In this document: positions 13,001 through 22,000 of the stretch, piece by piece
How the letters are laid out: every line of letters begins with the position of its first letter
Position numbering within the stretch: the stretch's first letter is position 1
Source: Branchiostoma floridae
Taxonomy: Eukaryota; Chordata; Leptocardii; Amphioxiformes; Branchiostomatidae
DNA length: 64,000 nt
Direction: 5' to 3'
NCBI RefSeq assembly: GCF_000003815.2
Contig: NC_049980.1
Span: forward strand, 4,569,636 to 4,633,635
Program-made: the position numbers and the translations under genes
The notes under the pieces: generated by a model
Database searches by the model: none
Told to the model about the DNA's origin: nothing
The model's input: the letters and a program-made list of their open reading frames with translations, nothing else

Positions 13001-16000
13001 TCAGCAATGCAGCGCTCAACCTGGGCGGTAGGTGGAGCTGTTGTACTGTGTTGTGTCGTGTAATGTGTGGTATTGTGTTGTGCGACCATCAAGCATAGCA
13101 TGATGTCCCCAAAGAAAGTCTACTAGGAGGTTCAAGTTTGAGAAATTGTTGTTAGCTTACGAAATTGTGAAATTTGATGTGCCGATTTCACTCAATTCTT
13201 TCTTTCTCCTAAAAAACCTGATTGATGTTTGGACTTTCCAGCACACATTTGAATGTAATTTAGTAGAAATGCTCATATGACACCTTGCCTTATTATAAAA
13301 TTTTATTACATTGTGGAGAAATGCTCTGAAAATTTTACTTTCCAACTCTTAAACTTCATGATTGTAGATGAGACAGGGACAATACTCATTACAACTAACT
13401 TTTGAGTACAATGTTCATCATTAATATGCAATGCTTACTGGTCATTCACATTGTGTCTTGTCTGTGCATGTTGTTTTTGTATTGTACAAAATGTGGTTTT
13501 ACTGGGGTTAAGGACAAGGTGTTGTAAGTCAAACTTGTCATTTGTTTTATTGGAAATATTAATTTGAGTTTGTAACCTCAAATTTAAACTGGTGAATGGG
13601 AAAAGGTTTTTAATCTTAAAGCCCCACTACTACATTTTGGCCCAAAATTGCAAATATTCTCAAGAACAAAACCTTCATGTGAATGCATTGTACATTACCA
13701 CTTGTCTGCATATTTGGATCATCATTTTGTGTGTTTGTGAATTGTACAAAAACAAGCTAGTACGCCAAGGTCTGCTGAGTTTCTGAAACCATCTCAAACC
13801 ACCCCACGTACCTGCGAAGCTAGACTAAGTGTTTTACATCAAAGGGCAGTTATACTGGCTAATGCCGTACCTGGGCCACGAAAACGTTCGATATAGGTGT
13901 TCCGGACCGTGTGATAACTTCGGTCCCAGCCCTTCGGCCATCGGGTGATCCTACCCGCGGTAGGGCTGGTACCTCGGGTTATACGGAATACACCGTGTTG
14001 TATTCTATATATACTATACAGTATACAATTATGCAGGTACAGATATGCAGAAAAGTGGTACTGTGTTGTAAATGTCATTCACATGAAGGTTTTCGTTCTA
14101 GAGAATGTTTTCAATTTTAGTTCCAAAATGTTACTTAGTATATAGTTGGGCTTTAAGTAGTACACAAAGTATGTACTGAGGGGAAAGACTGTTGTACACT
14201 AAATGTTGTTCAGGGCTTCCCACTGAGAAGCTGAAGAACCAGGCTCGCCGAGTCAGTGAGGGTGAGTCTGTAACACTGGTGGTGCTGGTCCTGAACGATT
14301 TGGGTGCTTGTATAACAAACAGGGTGTGCTTTTTGGTGGCTTTTTCTTGTAGTCTAATACATTATACAGGGCTCGAAATTCATTTTTCGGAATAGGTGCA
14401 CTGGTGCACCCAACCTAGAAAATTGGGTGCACCAAAATATCTTTGGGTGCACCACATAAAATGAAGTAGAATATCAGAATAACCTAATTGCAAACCTACT
14501 ACATTTAGTAATTTGAATGGAGCTCTTCAGAAATCAGTCATTTTATTATCTTTACACATAGATGTCAAGAATATGGTGTTTACTTAGTATACTGACATCT
14601 TAACATAGTACATAAGCCTATGAATATATTTGGGTGCACCCTGTGCACTCGCAGAAAAAAAAAATGGGTGCACAGCTCCAATTTTGGGTGCACCTCATGG
14701 GTGCACAAAACCCCAGTATTTCGAGCCCTGTTATATTATAGGAAATTGTAACTGTTACAGTCAAAACTGCCCAAGAAAACTGGTCAAACTGGTCTGTTTG
14801 GACAGATGGTCACTGTACATTGCAGACAGGATTCTGAATGCTTGTTTCAATGGGAAAAATTATCTGAAGGACCTGATGACCCAAAAGTGTTCACAATAGG
14901 CCAGGTGGTCACTTGAATAGTAACAGTTGTACAAATTTGGCAGGACTGTGCGTTCTTTCCAGCAGGTGTTAGTTATTATGTAAAAGACCTCATTGAAATG
15001 AATACAGAATCAGCCAAACATTGTGAAATCCAATCAGAGATAGGCAAAGAAATAGACACTGTCTTGCCATGCATAGAGGGTTAACATGTGCATGTTTATA
15101 TTGTTACTTGGTGGTAACTGCTTATAAGTTATAGGCACAATGCAACGTGCATGATGCAATATGACAGAATGTTTGAAGTGAACTTTTTTTAGTTACAAAT
15201 TTTGCCCCCCCACCCCACTCCAAAGGACTGTTATCCCTCTTTGGGGGTGTTGATCATGTAGAGTTTGGAGTTTTGATTAGTTGGCTTGGATTCCAACCAC
15301 CTACCCCAACTCTATGGTTCAGTAGTGGGGTTATTAGCCTCTATAGACCACAGCGTGAAATTCAGAGGCTATTGCTTGAAGCCCCATTTTATAAGAAGAG
15401 CGTTCCTGAAGTCAGATCCTTATATACAGCGGCCCCATTGTGATCTTGCCAGTCGGAGAATGTTTCTAATGCTGCTTTCCTCACGACCATAGCAAACGTT
15501 CTGACACCGGGAGAAGCGACACGCCACCAAACCGTCCTGAACCGAGCCAGGAAGACCATCATCCGAGCTTACCAACCGTATGTGTTTTTTTTGCTGAGAA
15601 TACACTTTTGGAATTTGTAGAGAACTTTCATATGACATCATTGGTGACAAGGTCTTTCTGGCCTAAGATATTAAAGATATTAAGATAGCATTTAATTTTA
15701 GTTGATAGATATACTAAGATATTAAGATAGCATTAGTTGGTCTTGGCAGTTTAAAAAACTGAACTGCAAACCAAATTTAACAATTATGATAACAGTTGAC
15801 AAAAATACTCAGTATAACGTGACAATAATGTCAGGGTCCAACATTGTTTCCCACAGACCCGAGGAACGCAACGGAGCAGCGAGCAACCGACCTTCCCAGA
15901 GGGTTGGACAGGGCCTGAAGGTCGACACCCTCAAGGACAAGAAGTACACCACCAACCCCGTCATGAAGAACTTCAACGCGCTGAAGCGGTACATCCAGAA

Positions 16001-19000
16001 CTACCGCCTGCACATCTTCTGGCTGACCCTGTACACACTGGTGACCATTGGGATCTTTGCTGAGAGGGCCTACTGTGAGTAACAATGATTTTTACCTTCG
16101 CCAAGAAGATTATGTTTTCAGTTATGCTATAATGATTGGTGGAGTAGCTGAGTTGGACAAGTTCGCCTGTCCAGGGCAAGTAAAAGACTAGTGCTGATCG
16201 GGCAAGCACATAACCTGCCTCACTTGCCCGAGTGGGCAAATAAGATTGTACCATTGAGTGAGATTTTGATGTAATTATCACCTTTTACAGTCATGACAAT
16301 GTAATTTTACAGTTATAATGTATGACTGAACGATACACTAATGTGAAACCCAATGAAAAACATAGTCTAGCTAATATCCGTGACTAATTGCTCCATCCAC
16401 AGAAACACAAGGACCTGCCAACCTGTTGTCTGCTATGCTCTCCTCCTAGGAGTGATTGATTACCATGAAACTCATGAGAAACACATTAGAATGACAATCT
16501 CTAATTGGCTATAAGGAAACCTTTCGCATATGTATCCTCCAAAGCAAACACTATTATAAAGAACCCTCTGACTAGAAAGGAATATGCACACAGGAGGATA
16601 CAATGTATCTCATCTTTTGCTGGGTGTGTTTCTCCTGAGATTCGACTATTGAACTGAGCTTTGGAAGGGAGTCAATGATAAATTGACGTCTTCCATTGCC
16701 CTCCCCAGACTACTCTGTGGAACGTGAACACGCCGGACTCCGTCGTATCGCGGGCTACGGTGTGACGGTGACCCGCGGCGCCGCCAGCGGCATGATGTGG
16801 GCGTTCTCAATCATCCTGGTCACGATGTGCCGCAACACGATCACCCACATGCGCGAGACCTTCCTTCATCTGTACATCCCCTTTGACTCCGCCATCACCT
16901 TGCACAAGATCATCGCCATGACGGGCCTGTTCTTCACAGGTGGGTAGAATATACATTTTACTGATCTCATTCACCCTTTTCAGGTTTTATCAAGAGCCAG
17001 CTGTGGTGAAATGTATTAGTGTACTGATTGTGTTATACTACTGTGATGTGTTATGTGTGGGTCACGACACCTAAGCTTATGTAGCTGCCTGTTTCCGATG
17101 TGTATTAGCTGCCTGTTTCCTATTTGTTTCAATCCCAATAAAATCAAAATTAATAATTTTTCTTGCGATTTTGAAAAACTTCTGAGTCCATAGGAGGGGA
17201 GGACTAAGAAACTTAAGAAACTTAGTAGTTAGTGTAATGCAAACTCTGCTGTCCAGGGCTGTAAATGGCCCCTCCCAGCGGCAATGTAGGACGGGCCAAT
17301 AAGAAGCGCAATTGAATCAGGCTACAAACTTACTTAGAAAAACCTGTTGGTTATGGTTTCCATTTTTTCTTGCTTTAATTCTTTTTACATGTTACATGGT
17401 GTTCAATTTGAATACATGTATGTACTAGTCATCTTGTTTTGTTCCCCCCCCCCCCACCTTTTTCCCCGCATGCAATTAATTTGCAGTTGCAGAAGTTGTC
17501 ATCCATAGAGTAATATACTTGTTGTCATCTGATTGAATGTGCACAAATTCATCTCATATTTACTTTCTAACTTAAAGGTTTTGGGTCATCGTCCCCCAGG
17601 ACACATTCAAGTTGAAAACCTGCCCTTTAGGCTATATATAATTCATCATATCCATGTTAAATCGTTAAACTTAAAACTTGTTCCTGCAGTTATGCACTGT
17701 ATCGGCCACGCCATCAACTTCTACCACATCTCCACTCAGACTGCCGACGACCTGACCTGCCTCTTCAGGGACTACTTCCACTAGTGAGTCATTTTTCTTC
17801 GTTTATCTCAGATTTTATAATTACATCAGTCAAACTGGTCATATCTTCGCCTGAATGATTTTAACCTTTGTGACTTATTGTATTATGAGTGTTTGTCAAT
17901 AATTTTGCAAATAAGGTGACTGTCTAAAATTCCCAAAATCGGGTTAATTTTTTTCTCGAGAGGTAATGTTGATATAAGCTGGTTGCTACATGTAGAGTGC
18001 ATCACCTCTGCATCCTGTACTTTCCTTTGTTGATCAAGAAAAAAAGTCTCATTGCATAAATTATGTCAGTTGATCATCTACTCCACACAAATAAGTTAAA
18101 CATAAATTTTGTAAAGTTGTGGAAATTATGGCAATATTGTTACAGTAGTAGTCTAAGAATGTGACGGAAATGGATTCAGATGTGAAATAAAGACTTTCAA
18201 TTTTTTACAGCTCCAACGAACTTCCCAAGTTCCACTACTGGTGTTTTGCGACAACAACTGGTGAGACTATGATCATGTTCTATTGTTTATTATTAATAAT
18301 AATTATGTGATTAACTTATTAATGTCACCATAAAATCAATGGGTCACAGTTGCCTGCAAAAAAAAAAATGTGGAGGAAAGCAGAGTGTACCGTGCAATTG
18401 ATTTGCTCAGATTCAAGTTTTCCCAAAATTTCCCTAATATTAGACTTATAAAATGCATTTGACCGTCTGGGGACCAAGTAATTTGATGTGACAATGTGAA
18501 TTATGGCCCTTTGGCCCATTGAGCCAATAGTCATGCCTCTATCTATGGTAAACTCTTGTTTGTTTTAAATCCCCAACTAGAAGTCTGTTATGAATATTTA
18601 CGGTTGAAATAATAAATGCAAATAAAATGACAGTCTAGTTGTTTTTGAAGATGTTCTTTTGTTGCTTTTTTTTATATGGGCACAAAGCTTAAACCAACCA
18701 ATAAATTAATGAAACCTCTTAAATCACACAGGCATGACCGGAGTGCTGCTTGTTCTGGTTATCGCAATCATGTACGTGTTTGCGACTCAGTACGCCCGGC
18801 GTTACGTGTTCAAGGCCTTCTGGCTCACCCACAATCTGTACCCGATCCTGTACATCCTGACGATCGTGCACGGGTCTGGAAATCTTGTTCAGGTATGTAT
18901 TACTGTACTAGAGGTGGGTACCAGTACAGAAAATTTGGGTACAGATCCATTTTAGGTCCAGAGCATCAGGTCCAGACCTGAACCTAGACCTGATTGTCTG

Positions 19001-22000
19001 TGAAAACTTTCGTCCTCAACTCCGAGTGGTAGCGGCCGCAATAGACACACCGTCATCTTTGACACGTGTCTAAGAGAACTGAAAATTTTGGGTTAGACTC
19101 GGACTAACAAAGTGGTCGTTTTGAGTAATGCAATTGCAAGTTTGACTTTGCCCCCGAACGTGTGAATGAGTTCAGATATAATCTTTTCATTTCCTAATTG
19201 CTCCAAAGTCCGCTCCACAGATTTTTATCAGGCTCTTTTTTTTTAATGGTCCAACAAGAAAAAACGGTTTTGTACCGGTACACCCCTATACTGTATAACT
19301 GTAACCATGTCCGTTAAAATGTCAGTACTACCCACATTCGGCTAGGGATGTCCCTTGGGTTGGATGTTAAAGGAGGTCCCCTGTTTTAGGAGAGCCACAC
19401 TTTGGGCATGAAAAAAATGGCACACTTATAGAAAAGAGTAGGGGTCATTCCCAGTGTGAGCTCTGAGTATCAAAAGCATACCAGCAAAGTAGGGTCAGAT
19501 ATTCTCGGGCAGGTGTCGCAGATTTAGAGGGGCTTTTAGAAATGTTTGATTAGCAGCTGTTGGTCATAATGAAGTTTATTCTGCAAGGAAGTTGTGCTGC
19601 CTGCCGCTGCCAAGCTCTGCTCAACAAATTTCTTGGCACTAAAATGACCAATTGCTGACATTCACATGTCCCAAAGGTCATATGGTCTAATAGTTGTTGA
19701 CTTGAATTCTTAACAAGGCTGCAGTAGGACAGGAAGAATTTCAATGCGCAGGGTTATTTTTGATGTTGTTTTGGAACAAAGTGTCAACTGCAATCTGTTG
19801 TTTGTTGTTTGTAACAGGAGCCATTCTTCTACTACTTCTTCCTGGGTCCGGTCATCCTCTTCACCCTGGACAAACTGGTGTCCATCAGCCGCAAGAAGGT
19901 GGAGATTCCTGTTGTCAAGGCAGAGCACCTCCCGTCCAGTAAGTACATTCCCTTCTCACTCTCTCACTATCTGGTTTCTCTTCTGTGTTTCTTTGTCGGG
20001 GGAGAGTTAGACATGATTGTACGTACTTGTGCTAGAGGCAACCATGGTCCCCGACCCTCCTGATGAGGATGGGACTAGGTGAGGTGAGGTGAGGTACGTA
20101 CACGTAGCGCCACTATGTTATAGTTTGGTTACAGTTGCTTTGGATCACCACCTATGTAACAAGTGGTATGGTTTGTTTGTTTGTAGTATAGTACACTAGT
20201 GGTTACGTCCACCATCTTGGGTTTGCCGTGATAGTTGATAACATGTTTTGTTCCTTGAATTGTGCCTACTTTCATCCTTGAGTTGACACTGCACTTGTAG
20301 TACAAAACTCTTGATACTTGGGTTGAAGACCATCATGATGATGGTTTCTAAAAGGCATGTACAAAGGTTGCTGTGAGGATTGGGAGGAGCTAGTACAAGC
20401 TCTTCTTTGTAGGCTAATAGTCCTGGTAACTGCATAGTATAATTATAATAATACATTTTGTATAATCATGTACTTCTCATTCTTTTTACCACCAGATGTG
20501 ACCATGCTGAAGTTCAAACGTCCCACCAACTTTGACTACAAGTCTGGCCAATGGGTGCGTATCGCCTCTGCCGCCCTGGGCGACAACGAGTACCACCCCT
20601 TCACGCTGACGTCAGCGCCGCACGAGGACACGCTCAGCCTCCACATCCGCTCCGTCGGACCCTGGACCAACAACCTCAGGAAGGTGTACGATCCGGCCAA
20701 GATACAGCCAGACTTTGGCTATCCCAAGGTACATATAGAATACAACACGGTGTATTCCGCATCACCCGAGGTTCCAGCCCAACCCGCGGGAGGGCTGGGA
20801 CCGGGGGTGATGCAAAATACACAGTGTTGTATTTTATTTATGTCATACCCACCTGAGAAAACCCAATGTTTTGATGCAAAATGCACCAGAAGTTGAACAA
20901 ATTTGGTGCCCTCAAACAAAAAGCGTTACAACAGCAATGTTCCAACGTCCAAATCAGGTATTCGAATTGCCAATCGTGCCACAATCGGCCCGCTCGAAAT
21001 GGTTCGATTTATATGAATGGAGCCAGTGTGATACAACTTAGAGCCTGTGCCATACGGAAAGTTATCACCCGGTCCGGAACACCCGTATCGAACGTTTTCG
21101 CGTCACAGGTATGACGTAATGTAAATCACAGAATACAACACAATTTGTTTTCCATATCAGCAGAGGTACCAGTCCGACTGTGGGCAGGACTGCCCGATGG
21201 CCTAAGGCCAGAGGGTGATCCGACCCGTGGGAGGGCTGGGACCGAGGGTGATGCAGAATACACCGAGTTGTAATTTTTCATGTCATACCCACCCAAAAAA
21301 ACACAGTCACATGTCAATATGGAATGCACCAGGAGTTGAGAAAATTTGGTGTCCATACAAAAAATGTATCGTTGAATTTCTATCTTCACAAGATAGGTCT
21401 GAGTTTTCTCACAGCATGTCAACTAAGTCTATAGAATGAAGAACTCAATATTTCTTCTTGTTCCCCCAGGTGTTTGTTGACGGTCCCTATGGGGAGGGTC
21501 ATCAGGACTGGTACAAGTTCCCCGTGGCCATACTAATCGGTGGCGGGATCGGGGTCACGCCATTCGCCGCCATCCTGAAGGACATCGTGCAGAAGTCTGC
21601 ACAAGGAGCCAAGTTCAACTGCAAGAAGGTAAGAAAATAGCATCTCTCCTGAGAACCATCATACATTTGATATTTGAGTCACAAAACCTGTTGTCCATAA
21701 ATTTATATCATACCTGGTCTGTATTTACGTTCAATATCTGTGTGCGGACTGGCCCGTATTGTATGGTACAGCCCGGTATTCCATAGCTCAATATGAACGA
21801 TTCGATGTTGCGTGCACCTCTGTCGACAATGCAAACAACTTATCCTGAACCAAACTATATTCTTTGGGTGTACTTCTATCAAATAAAGTTCTCAGCATAG
21901 ATTTTGCACATCTGTATCTAGAGATTTTAAAGAATTTGTAATATTGATGTTAATTATGTGAGATTATAATAATGTGATGATAATAATGATGTGATGATGA

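Larger units (their letters stand above)
15857..19938 (+). other. DUOX: DUOX exons 17-22: six-helix ferric reductase core
   Basis: These exons encode the transmembrane electron-transfer domain. Four histidines align with the haem ligands of NOX2: H837 and H851 (14 apart, helix III, in LHKIIA and VMHCIGH) and H930 and H943 (13 apart, helix V, in FWLTHN and TIVHG). The conserved stretches [14 protein letters not shown] and [11 protein letters not shown] are intact. Exon 22 ends with [14 protein letters not shown], the usual link into the FAD domain. Confidence 0.94.
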
